A stretch of DNA of 64,000 nucleotides. Source: Vicinamibacteria bacterium. GTDB taxonomy: Bacteria > Acidobacteriota > Vicinamibacteria > Fen-336. This document shows, in pieces, positions 25,369 through 32,209 of this stretch. The stretch is taken from the NCBI GenBank assembly GCA_025994075.1, contig JAMQGV010000041.1, forward strand, positions 1 to 64,000, in the 5' to 3' direction. Both the position numbers and the translations under genes were made by a program. Position 1 is the first letter of the stretch, and each line of letters begins with the position of its first letter. Under the pieces are notes generated by a model that saw nothing but the letters and a program-made list of their open reading frames with translations, did no database searches and had not been told where the DNA came from.

Positions 25369-25724
25369 AGTTCAGCCTGGCGCGGAACTACCGGGGCGGC
25401 GGGCGTCCTTCGCCCGCAGAGACCCCCGAACCGATCGGGGAGCCGAGCTACCTGAGTCTCGGCGAGCTGGAGGCCCTGCGAGCGGGGGACGCGGTCCGGG
25501 TGAAGCGCTACGGGCTGTTGTTCGCCGGCGAGATCGTGTCGCTGGGTCCGGTGCCGCCGGTTCGCGACGGGCGCCGCGTCGCGCGGGACCTGAAGTCCCG
25601 CACGACGCCGGACCGCGGCGCCCGGCGCGTTCGCGTGCGGCTGCAGATGGCTGGCCGGACGCGCGAGGTCGAGGTGCGGGCTCGCGACCTGATCCGGGCC
25701 GCGGTGGGCGAGGTGCGCCCGTGA
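25365..25724 (+). CDS. Unknown small basic early protein
   Basis: 119 aa, ATG preceded by GGAGGG. The middle has a small beta-barrel look (LRAGDAVRVKRYGLLFAGEIVSLG, RVRVRLQMAGRTREVEVRARDL), as in KOW/Tudor-type or PAZ-like folds, suggesting nucleic-acid binding. It overlaps the next gene by four bases. No family recognised. Confidence 0.6.
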   Translation: MKFSLARNYRGGGRPSPAETPEPIGEPSYLSLGELEALRAGDAVRVKRYGLLFAGEIVSLGPVPPVRDGRRVARDLKSRTTPDRGARRVRVRLQMAGRTREVEVRARDLIRAAVGEVRP

Positions 25725-25942
25725 AGGCGCGCGCGTTGCCGGCTCGCCGGAACCGGCGCTCGACCCGCGGCCAGGGCCGCCACGTGCACCGCCGCCCCCG
25801 GCTGCGCGTGGCGCCGGCGGCGACGCTCCCCGAGGCGCCGCGTGTCGAGGAGCAGAACGACGAGTCGCTTTACCGCCTGGGCGACGGCTCGGACCTGCCG
25901 ACCCTGGACGTCCGCGCCGACGTCGGCGAGGTGGCGCAGTGA
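25721..25942 (+). CDS. Unknown small protein, Arg-rich N-terminus
   Basis: 73 aa with GTGA overlaps at both ends, so it is part of a coupled gene chain. The first 40 residues are strongly basic (RRNRRSTRGQGRHVHRRPRL), the last 30 acidic. It may bind nucleic acid or a partner protein; no motif is recognised. Confidence 0.55.
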   Translation: MKARALPARRNRRSTRGQGRHVHRRPRLRVAPAATLPEAPRVEEQNDESLYRLGDGSDLPTLDVRADVGEVAQ

Positions 25943-26247
25943 CGGCGCCGCTCTCGCCGCAGGCGCGCCGCCGGATCGAGCAGGCCCACATCCGCCTGGA
26001 GTTGACGGCGGAGGGCCGGCGCCAGCTCGGGCTCCACCTGACGGCTCGCGACCTGGCGCGGGGCGCTCTCCGCCGCGGCCTCGAGGGGACGCCGCTCGAG
26101 GAACTCGTCGAGGCTCACCTGGGCGCCCTCGCGGCCCAGGGCATTCGCCCGCGCCCGCACGCTGTGTCCGGCATGCGGGCCCACCTGCGCCGGCTGCTCG
26201 GCCGTCGCCGCTCCAACCATCCCACGACCCCGGAGGCCTGCCGATGA
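25939..26247 (+). CDS. Unknown helical early protein
   Basis: 102 aa. Helices contain RRRIEQAHIRLELTAEGRRQLG and LVEAHLGALAAQG, with a basic tail. GTG start overlaps the previous stop and its own TGA overlaps the next ATG. It may be a small DNA-associated protein; no family is recognised. Confidence 0.55.
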   Translation: MTAPLSPQARRRIEQAHIRLELTAEGRRQLGLHLTARDLARGALRRGLEGTPLEELVEAHLGALAAQGIRPRPHAVSGMRAHLRRLLGRRRSNHPTTPEACR

Positions 26248-26540
26248 ACGCTGTCGTCGACGTCGCCGTCCCCACCACCATCGCCGAGCCCAGCGCTCGG
26301 CCCCACCTGACCGTCGCCTCCACGGCGGTCGCGTCCGGTCCCGCCGATCCGCACATCCTCCACCTCCTCCGGGGTTCGTGGGTGTCGCGCCTCGAGCGCC
26401 GCGGCGAGCTGGTGATCCTGACGACGTCGAAGGGTGGCGTCTACGCCCTCGACGTCCAGGCGATCGAGCTGGCAGCGATGGCCGCGGGGATCCGCTTCCG
26501 CCGCGGCGCAGCCGTGCAGACCCCGGAGCGCGTGTCGTGA
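26244..26540 (+). CDS. Unknown small protein
   Basis: 98 aa. The N-terminal 35 residues are Ala/Val-rich and probably disordered. The rest (WVSRLERRGELVILTTSKGG, VYALDVQAIELAAMAAGIRF) looks like a compact alpha/beta domain. ATGA overlap with the gene before and GTGA overlap with the gene after. Confidence 0.55.
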   Translation: MNAVVDVAVPTTIAEPSARPHLTVASTAVASGPADPHILHLLRGSWVSRLERRGELVILTTSKGGVYALDVQAIELAAMAAGIRFRRGAAVQTPERVS

Positions 26541-27163
26541 CCGGTCGCGCGGAGTTCGACGAGGGTCGGTACGTCCGGCAGTGCCAGGCCCACAAGACCG
26601 TTCTGCGGCCGGAGGGAGACGGCTTCGCCTGCACCAGGTGCGGTGGGCGGGTTGCCCAGTGGGACATCGTCGACCTGAAGCGCAACCGGGTCGTCGACGT
26701 CGGCATGGACGAGGTGTTGCGGGCGAACCTGGACCGCCGGGGGAAGGTCGTGCAGGCGAGCCCGGCGGTGGCCACCGCCCCCACCGGCGAAGAGAGGATC
26801 CGGTCTGCGGGCGCGGTGGGTAGTCCGAAGCCCAACAGCCACCGCGTCCTCGCAGCGGCGAAGTTCATGGACGCCGCCGGCGCCGCCCTGTTCGTGAAGC
26901 TGCTCTACAGAGCCTGGGCGGTGCCGTTCGCGGTGGAGTGGGAGAGCCGGCCCAAGGCGGGGAAGAAGACCGCCGGCCGGTGTGCCCAGACGATCGACGA
27001 AGCCGAGGCCCAGCGCCACTACCTGGCCGCGATCCGTGACGCTCTCGGCGCCGGCTGGACGCGGGTCAACAAGCGGTGCGGATCGGGCCGCGGGATGGCC
27101 ATGCTCCCGATCCCGGCGCCGCCCTCGGCGGCCGCGCCCGCGCGAAGGGGCAAGGCCGCGTGA
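26537..27163 (+). CDS. Zinc-ribbon-containing unknown protein
   Basis: 208 aa. The N-terminus has C-x2-H ... C-x2-C (QCQAHKTVL then FACTRCGGRVAQWDIVD), a likely zinc ribbon. A second region (residues 105-190) is basic and helical (FVKLLYRAWAVPFAVEWESR). It may bind DNA or RNA. GTGA overlaps join it to both neighbours. The position in the early region fits a phage DNA-metabolism accessory role, not proven. Confidence 0.6.
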   Translation: MTGRAEFDEGRYVRQCQAHKTVLRPEGDGFACTRCGGRVAQWDIVDLKRNRVVDVGMDEVLRANLDRRGKVVQASPAVATAPTGEERIRSAGAVGSPKPNSHRVLAAAKFMDAAGAALFVKLLYRAWAVPFAVEWESRPKAGKKTAGRCAQTIDEAEAQRHYLAAIRDALGAGWTRVNKRCGSGRGMAMLPIPAPPSAAAPARRGKAA

Positions 27164-27309
27164 CGACCCTGAAGTCGGTCCGCGCCCGCCTGTCCGACCT
27201 GATCGTGCAGCTCGTCGACCGGCTCGGGCTGTGGCCGGCGCTCGTCGCCTCGGCGCTCGGCTCCGGGCTGATGGCCTGGTCGCTGATCGAGTTGGCGCGG
27301 GGGCTGTAG
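27160..27309 (+). CDS. Tiny single-span membrane protein
   Basis: 49 aa from a GTG that overlaps the previous stop. Residues 22-45 (WPALVASALGSGLMAWSLIEL) form one membrane helix after a basic, amphipathic N-terminus. Small membrane proteins in early regions often act in superinfection exclusion or host takeover; here only topology supports this. Confidence 0.55.
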   Translation: MTTLKSVRARLSDLIVQLVDRLGLWPALVASALGSGLMAWSLIELARGL

Positions 27310-27864
27310 GTGTCTCCCGGGCGCCTCACTCCGTGCCGCACGTGCGGGGTCGAGATCTGGTGGTTGGAGACGGCGCGCGGCCGTCCGATGCCGCTCGACC
27401 CGCGCCCGAGCCCGGCTGGCAACGTCGTGGTCGGGACCCGGCGCGCGGAGACGGCGACCGAGGACCTCGGCGTTCACCGGCCGTCGATGAGGTTCGCGAT
27501 CGTGCTGGGCCGGGGCGAGGGCGTGCCGGCCGGGATGCCGGCGGACGCCGAGCGCTGGGTCCCGCACTGGGCGACGTGCGCGCGACGGCCGCGGCGAAAG
27601 GGGGAGCGGCCGTGCGCGACTCCTGGCTGCGGGCGGCTGGTGGGCAAGGGGTACCTGTTCTGCGGGGCCCACTGGCGCCTGGTGCCGCCGCCCCTCCGCG
27701 CGACGATCACGGACCTGGTCGCCGCGCTGCGCCGCGGCGAGCTGCGCCGGCGGGACTACCAGAACGCCCGCGCCGCCGCGATCGCGTGCGTCCTCGAGGC
27801 GGAAGCGCGTCGCGGCCCGACCCAGTACGCGCTCGACCTCGGCGAGGGTCGCCATGCGTCGTAG
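27310..27864 (+). CDS. Double zinc-ribbon protein
   Basis: 184 aa, GTG start directly after the previous TAG. Two cysteine clusters are present: CRTCG with a later HWATC, and CATPGCG with FCGAHW. These resemble small phage proteins that carry HNH-like or zinc-finger folds without the HNH residues. The middle is an alpha/beta segment (RFAIVLGRGE). The function is unknown; nucleic-acid binding is likely. Confidence 0.6.
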   Translation: MSPGRLTPCRTCGVEIWWLETARGRPMPLDPRPSPAGNVVVGTRRAETATEDLGVHRPSMRFAIVLGRGEGVPAGMPADAERWVPHWATCARRPRRKGERPCATPGCGRLVGKGYLFCGAHWRLVPPPLRATITDLVAALRRGELRRRDYQNARAAAIACVLEAEARRGPTQYALDLGEGRHAS

Positions 27865-28093
27865 CGGCTGGCCGTGCCTCCTCGCGTTCCTCGCCGGCCT
27901 GCTCGCTGGTGGCGCTGTCGTCCATCGCCTCGATCGCGGCCTGATCGAAGCAGTGCTCGAGACGAGCCGGACGCTCGCGCAGACGTCGGGACGGCAGCGC
28001 CTGGTCCTCGAGCGGATCGATCGCACGGGCTTCCAGGTCTGCCCGCAGTGGCGGCTCGCGACCACCGCGGCGGATCCCGAGGCTCAGCCGTGA
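27854..28093 (+). CDS. Small exported or membrane-anchored protein
   Basis: 79 aa. RR followed by a hydrophobic stretch WPCLLAFLAGLLAGGAVVH (residues 6-24) gives one N-terminal membrane anchor, then an amphipathic helix. The ATG lies 11 bases inside the end of the previous gene and its TGA overlaps the next GTG. Possibly a second membrane-associated early protein. Confidence 0.55.
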   Translation: MRRSGWPCLLAFLAGLLAGGAVVHRLDRGLIEAVLETSRTLAQTSGRQRLVLERIDRTGFQVCPQWRLATTAADPEAQP

Positions 28094-28254
28094 GCGGCCT
28101 CCTGGTCGTCGGCCGCTGCTCGGCTTGCCGGGAGCCGCTGGTCGTCGTGACGACCTGCCCCCGGTGCGGCCGTGCCCACCTGTGCGCTCCGTGCGCGCTC
28201 CGCTGCGTGGTCCAGGACGTGTGGGCGGCGCGCCCGAAGGCTGCTGCGGCTTGA
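28090..28254 (+). CDS. Small Cys-rich zinc-binding protein
   Basis: 54 aa with paired cysteines CSAC, CPRC and CAPC plus a later single Cys, spaced as a compact double zinc ribbon. GTGA overlap with the previous gene; the stop is followed by the next ATG as TGATG. No family recognised. Confidence 0.55.
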   Translation: MSGLLVVGRCSACREPLVVVTTCPRCGRAHLCAPCALRCVVQDVWAARPKAAAA

Positions 28255-28412
28255 TGGCGCCCGTGGCCGAGGACGACGGCCTGTGCTGGTGGTGCTGCGA
28301 CTGCGAGGGCGCCGGCGAGACCTGCCCTCACCCGGTGGAGCGCTGCGGAGCGTGTTGGGACGACTTAGAGCCAGCGCTGGACGACTGGGACGGGGACGAC
28401 GAGGACGAGTAG
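28254..28412 (+). CDS. Small Cys-rich acidic protein
   Basis: 52 aa, ATG overlapping the previous TGA by one base. Cysteines CWWCCDC, CPH and CGAC are followed by a strongly acidic tail (DWDGDDEDE). Probably metal-binding; the acidic end could mimic DNA. Function unknown. Confidence 0.55.
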   Translation: MAPVAEDDGLCWWCCDCEGAGETCPHPVERCGACWDDLEPALDDWDGDDEDE

Positions 28413-28422
28413 AGGAAACGAA

Positions 28423-28473
28423 ATGGGCGCCGGCGGGTGGCAGCCCGCGGCGCCCGGAAAGGCACGGCAATGA
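28423..28473 (+). CDS. Putative 16-aa leader peptide before the parB-like gene
   Basis: ATG 28423 preceded by AGAGGA encodes MGAGGWQPAAPGKARQ and stops at TGA 28471-28473, which overlaps the ATG of the next gene (ATGA). A 12-bp hairpin lies wholly inside the frame. The arrangement suggests a coupled leader peptide or attenuation of the ParB-like protein. The evidence is the geometry and a fair ribosome-binding site only. Confidence 0.45.
   Translation: MGAGGWQPAAPGKARQ
28425..28455 (+). promoter_or_regulatory. GC-rich hairpin in the leader of the parB-like gene
   Basis: GGGCGCC (28425-28431), a single bulged G, GCGGG (28433-28437), six-base loop, CCCGC (28444-28448) and GGCGCCC (28449-28455) pair fully. 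It ends 14 bases before the ATG at 28470. No U-run follows, so it is not an intrinsic terminator. It could block or time translation of the gene that follows. Confidence 0.6.
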
Positions 28474-30116
28474 CTGAGAAGAGCGTACAGGAAGCGGCGA
28501 GCGTGGGGAAGAGCGAACCAGTGTTCCGACAGGTCAGCGTGGCGGACATCACGCCGAACCCCGACAACCCTCGGCGGCGGTTGTCGGAGGTCGGCCTCGA
28601 GGAGCTGGCGGCCAGCATCGCCGAGAAGGGTGTTCTCCAGCCCATCCTGGTCCGGCCCGTCGCCAGCGGTGCCCTGCAGATCGTCGCCGGGGAGCGACGG
28701 TGGCGGGCCGCGAAGGTGGCCGGCCTCGAAACCGTGCCGGCGCGGGTGACCAACCTCACCGACGACGAGGCCCTCGAGATCGCCGTGATCGAGAATCTGC
28801 AGCGCGAGGACGTGCACCCCCTCGACGAGGCTGCCGGGTTCGAGGCGCTCCTGAAGCACGGGCACGACGTCGCCGGCCTGGCCGCCAAGGTGGCGAAGTC
28901 GGAGGCCCACGTCTACCAGCGCCTCAAGCTGCTGTCGCTGTCGAAGAAGTGCCAGGCGGCGTTCCTCGAGGACAAGATCCCTGCCTCCACCGCGCTGGTC
29001 CTGGCGCGGATTCCGTCGACGAAGCTGCAGGACGAGGCGCTCAAGCGCGTGGAGGGCATGAGCTCGGCGGAGGCCGCCTCGACGATCCGCCACCAGTTCA
29101 TGCTCGAGCTGTCCGCGGCCCCGTTCAAGATCGACGACGAGGCCCTCGTGCCCGAGGCCGGGTCGTGTCTCCGGTGCCCGAAGCGGACGGGCAACCAGCA
29201 GCTGCTCTTCGCGGACCTGAAGAGCCGGGACCTCTGCACGGACCCGCCGTGCTTCCAGAAGAAGCGCGACGCCGGGGTCGAGCGCCGCTTGGCGGAGGCC
29301 CGGTCGAGCGGCCACACCGTCTTGAGCGCGGCCGAGGTCAAGACGCTCGCGCCCCACGGCTACCCCACCTCGAAGAGCGGCTACGTCAGCCTCGACGAGT
29401 ACGACTCTCGGCACGGGAAGACCCTGCGCCAGGCCGCGGGGAAGAAGGCGATCGACGCCTTGCCTCCGGAGAACGTGGTCCTCGCTCCCGTGAAGAGGCA
29501 CGACGGCTCGACCGAGATCAAGGAACTCGTCCCGCGCGCGATCGCGAGGAAGCTGGCGCCGACGCCGAAGAAGCCCGCGGGCGACGTGAGCCGGTCGCGC
29601 GCCGACTCGAAGGTTGCCGCCGACGGAGCCGCGCGGAGGGAGCGCGCGCGCATCGGGGCTGTCGCCGTGGAGCGCGTGCTGGCGGCAGCGCAGAACCACG
29701 ACGCCGACCTCGAGGTCCTCCGCTGGCTCGTGGTCTCCGAGCTCGGCTCTTTCGTGCGGCCGACGCCCCTGGTTCTCAAGGCGTGTGGCGTCAAGAAGGC
29801 CGAGGACCTCAGGAAGAAGCTGCCGTCGCTCGGAGAGCGCCCGCTCGTGGGCCTCCTGACGGCCCTCACTCTCGAAGCCGCGGGTATCGACGGCGACTGG
29901 GCCTACGGCCAGGGCTACCCCGAGATCCTGACGGCAGCCTGCAAGGTGTTCGGCGTCGATCTGCCTGCCCTCGAGCGGGAGCTGCAGGTCGAAGCCGAAC
30001 CCGTGGCGAAGGCGGCCAAGAAGGGGGCGAAGTCGGCGGCGACGAAGCCGGCCCGGAAGGCTGCGAAGGTCACGTCGGCCAAGGGGAAGCTGAAGGCGAA
30101 GGGGCGTGCCGCGTGA
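28470..30116 (+). CDS. ParB/Spo0J-family protein
   Basis: 548 aa. The N-terminal CTPase/ParB fold shows NPDNPRRRL (30-38), GERRWRAAK (74-82) and ENLQRED (108-114), followed by an HTH (about 130-160, LAAKVAKSEAHVYQRLKLLSL in the frame). A long C-terminal part contains CLRCPKRTGNQ ... CTDPPCFQKK, which resembles the zinc-site extension of plasmid/phage ParB relatives, and a lysine-alanine tail. Members slide on DNA as CTP clamps for partition, or act as phage transcription regulators. No ParA gene and no obvious parS is in the window, so a regulatory role is as likely as partition. Two close ATGs exist; 28470 was chosen from the homology. Confidence 0.88.
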   Translation: MTEKSVQEAASVGKSEPVFRQVSVADITPNPDNPRRRLSEVGLEELAASIAEKGVLQPILVRPVASGALQIVAGERRWRAAKVAGLETVPARVTNLTDDEALEIAVIENLQREDVHPLDEAAGFEALLKHGHDVAGLAAKVAKSEAHVYQRLKLLSLSKKCQAAFLEDKIPASTALVLARIPSTKLQDEALKRVEGMSSAEAASTIRHQFMLELSAAPFKIDDEALVPEAGSCLRCPKRTGNQQLLFADLKSRDLCTDPPCFQKKRDAGVERRLAEARSSGHTVLSAAEVKTLAPHGYPTSKSGYVSLDEYDSRHGKTLRQAAGKKAIDALPPENVVLAPVKRHDGSTEIKELVPRAIARKLAPTPKKPAGDVSRSRADSKVAADGAARRERARIGAVAVERVLAAAQNHDADLEVLRWLVVSELGSFVRPTPLVLKACGVKKAEDLRKKLPSLGERPLVGLLTALTLEAAGIDGDWAYGQGYPEILTAACKVFGVDLPALERELQVEAEPVAKAAKKGAKSAATKPARKAAKVTSAKGKLKAKGRAA

Positions 30117-30331
30117 CGCCCGGCCAGGCCTTCCGCCAGCTGCGCGCCGCGGCCGGCCTGTCCGGCGTCGACGTCGCGCGCCGCCTCCGCGTGCAACCGG
30201 CGATGGTCTGCAGCGTGGAGGCCGGCCGCCGCCCGCTGCCCAGGACGTTCGTCGCCTTCGCCCGCTCGATCGCCGGCAAGGCGGTCGGCAACACCTGCAA
30301 GGCCGTCGAGGTCCTCGGAGGAGCGGCGTGA
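30113..30331 (+). CDS. Small XRE-type HTH protein
   Basis: 72 aa, GTGA overlap with the ParB-like gene. The HTH reads FRQLRAAAGLSGVDVARRLRV, then QPAMVCSVEAGRRPLPRTF. No effector domain. Likely a DNA-binding regulator co-expressed with the ParB-like protein. Confidence 0.68.
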   Translation: MTPGQAFRQLRAAAGLSGVDVARRLRVQPAMVCSVEAGRRPLPRTFVAFARSIAGKAVGNTCKAVEVLGGAA

Positions 30332-31056
30332 CGCCCGCCGTCTCGTTCCGGCCCCTGAGGATGGATCGCGAGACCGCCAAGGCCCACCTGAAGGCGGTTC
30401 CGGACGGAGAGCGACTCCTGCCCCTCGTCTTCGATGACAACAACGGCTTCTACGAGTTCGACGGCTGCGGTTGGTGGACGAACGGGTATCTCGCGGTCGG
30501 GATTCCTGGTCTCGCCGTCGCGCCTGGGTCCCTGACCATCCAAGAACGCCCGGAATCCCAGGCCTTCGAGATCACGCTCGCGGGTCTGCTCGAGCACTTG
30601 CCGGGGGCAGACCCGTCGGCTCGCCCGTGTGCCAGGTGCGCTGGCTCCGGTGAGTATCCGTGCAACGCCTGCGATGGCACGGGGGCTTGCTTCTGCTCGC
30701 GGTGCGAGAGTGAGCACGACTGCGCGAAGTGCGATGGCGCCGGCTCCTCGCGCTGCAAGTGCGTCGTTCACCCCCTCTTTCGCGAGCCTGTGGAGACGCT
30801 GATCGTCGAAGCGCCGTCTGGCGAAATGTGGCTGGATAGCCTGCTCCTGCGACATGGCCTGCAGGTCTTCTATCCCATCGCGACACTGTCGTTCCAGGTG
30901 GCGTTCGGCGGGATCGCTTTGTTCGTGTACGCATCAACGGGCGAGCGCCTCCTGATCGCGAAGAGGCTCCCCGACGAAGACCGGGCGGGCATCCCGCGGC
31001 TGGTGCTCAAGGACGGCCGAGCCGCGTGGGCGCCAGCGATCGCCACCGAGGCCTAG
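30328..31056 (+). CDS. Protein with DnaJ-like cysteine-rich zinc domain
   Basis: 242 aa. The central segment has repeated CxxC and CxGxG units (CARCAGSG, CNACDGTG, CSRC, CAKCDGAG), the pattern of the DnaJ zinc-finger domain, but no J domain is present. The flanks are alpha/beta (LLEHLPGADP; FQVAFGGIALFVYAS). It may be a phage-encoded chaperone-like or nucleic-acid-binding protein. GTG start overlaps the previous stop. Codon use is less GC-biased than in the neighbours. Confidence 0.65.
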   Translation: MTPAVSFRPLRMDRETAKAHLKAVPDGERLLPLVFDDNNGFYEFDGCGWWTNGYLAVGIPGLAVAPGSLTIQERPESQAFEITLAGLLEHLPGADPSARPCARCAGSGEYPCNACDGTGACFCSRCESEHDCAKCDGAGSSRCKCVVHPLFREPVETLIVEAPSGEMWLDSLLLRHGLQVFYPIATLSFQVAFGGIALFVYASTGERLLIAKRLPDEDRAGIPRLVLKDGRAAWAPAIATEA

Positions 31057-31058
31057 AC

Positions 31059-31880
31059 GTGGGCGCGGCCAACGACATTCTCGACCACCTGCAGGCCCGC
31101 CGGTTCGCACCGCCCGAGTGGGCGATGGCGCGCGAGGTGACGATCCGCGGGCGGGCCGGCGACCGCCGGCTCGATGCGGTAGCGGTGAACGTGTGGGACA
31201 GCCGAGGGCACACTCTGGTGGGCTTCGAAGAGAAGGCCTCGCGAGCGGACTGGCTACGGGAGCGCTCGAACCCGGAGAAGGCCGACCTGGCTATGGCCTC
31301 GGTCGATCGCTTCTATCTCGTCGCGTCCGCTGGCGTGGCCAACGAGGACGAAGTCCCGGCCTCTTGGGGGTTCCTCGAGCTACGTGGTAGCCGCTGGTAC
31401 ACGCGTCGAGCGGCGCCACAACTTGTCCGAGACCCCACCGCCAGGGTCCGGCTTCTAGTCGGCGTGCTGAAGGCTCTACGCCGGGCTGACGAGGCCCTGC
31501 TGGCCGAGGCCCGGCAGGAGGGCTATGAAGCCGGATACAAGGCGGGACGCAGCGCCGCGGCATTGGTTGATCGCAGCGGACAAGAGGCCGTCCTCAGAGA
31601 GCAGGTGGAGTCCCTCAGGAAGAGCGCGGCGGCCCTGCGCGCCTACGAGGAGACCCTCGGCGCCGAAATCCTGAAGCGGTGGGCCACGGAGGGGACGGAA
31701 CCACACGCCCGCAGGGTCGGCCGGATCGTGCGCTTTCTGCTGGGCTCCGGGCGGAGTGTGGCGGAGCAGTGGGCGAGCAGCTTCGAGCGCGTCGCCTCGG
31801 GCGCGCAGGAACTCCGGCAGCTCGTCCTGGAGGCAGCCGAGCCCCCCGGAGTCGGGAGTGTCGAGGGGAGGGTCCAGTGA
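31059..31880 (+). CDS. MmcB-like / PD-(D/E)XK nuclease-fold protein with coiled coil
   Basis: 273 aa. LDAVAVNVWD ... HTLVGFEEKASRADWLRE resembles phage proteins in which D and ExK form a PD-(D/E)XK core, next to RSNPEKADLAMASVDRFYLVASAGV, which is typical of that group (ending in a PASWGFLEL-like strand). A coiled-coil region follows (residues 140-210), then a helical tail. It may act in phage recombination or DNA repair. I chose the GTG at 31059, three bases after the previous stop; an earlier GTG at 31026 overlaps that gene. Confidence 0.68.
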   Translation: MGAANDILDHLQARRFAPPEWAMAREVTIRGRAGDRRLDAVAVNVWDSRGHTLVGFEEKASRADWLRERSNPEKADLAMASVDRFYLVASAGVANEDEVPASWGFLELRGSRWYTRRAAPQLVRDPTARVRLLVGVLKALRRADEALLAEARQEGYEAGYKAGRSAAALVDRSGQEAVLREQVESLRKSAAALRAYEETLGAEILKRWATEGTEPHARRVGRIVRFLLGSGRSVAEQWASSFERVASGAQELRQLVLEAAEPPGVGSVEGRVQ

Positions 31881-32209
31881 AGCCGGGCGATCGCTTCGCC
31901 GGGACGATGGTCTCGCCTGAGAAGACGGCGGTCCCTGATCGTTGGATCGCGTTCTGGCGAGCGGGTTCTTCGCCGAGCGGGAAGACGCAGATCTGGGACG
32001 TCTGCACGAGGATGGAGACCGTCTCCATTCGCGGTGTGCACCTCGGCGTCATCCGCTGGGCTGCCCACTGGCGCAAGTACTCGTTCTTCCCGAACGGCGG
32101 CAGCTGGTACGAGGCGGACTGTCTCCGCGCCATCGCGGCGTTCTGCGAGCAACTGACGCGGGAGCATCAGAAGCCGGCCCCCGCCGTCGACAAGGAGGGG
32201 GACCTGTAG
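31877..32209 (+). CDS. Unknown early protein
   Basis: 110 aa, GTGA overlap with the gene before; its TAG overlaps the GTG after by one base. The sequence mixes alpha and beta elements (MVSPEKTAVPDRWIAFWRAG, WAAHWRKYSFFPNGGSWYEADCLRAI). No motif is recognised; position suggests a helper of replication. Confidence 0.55.
   Translation: MKPGDRFAGTMVSPEKTAVPDRWIAFWRAGSSPSGKTQIWDVCTRMETVSIRGVHLGVIRWAAHWRKYSFFPNGGSWYEADCLRAIAAFCEQLTREHQKPAPAVDKEGDL

Noticed and set aside
28254..28412. Anti-restriction (DNA mimic) protein from its acidic tail
   Set aside because: The acidic stretch is only about ten residues and the rest is Cys-rich; too little to support mimicry.
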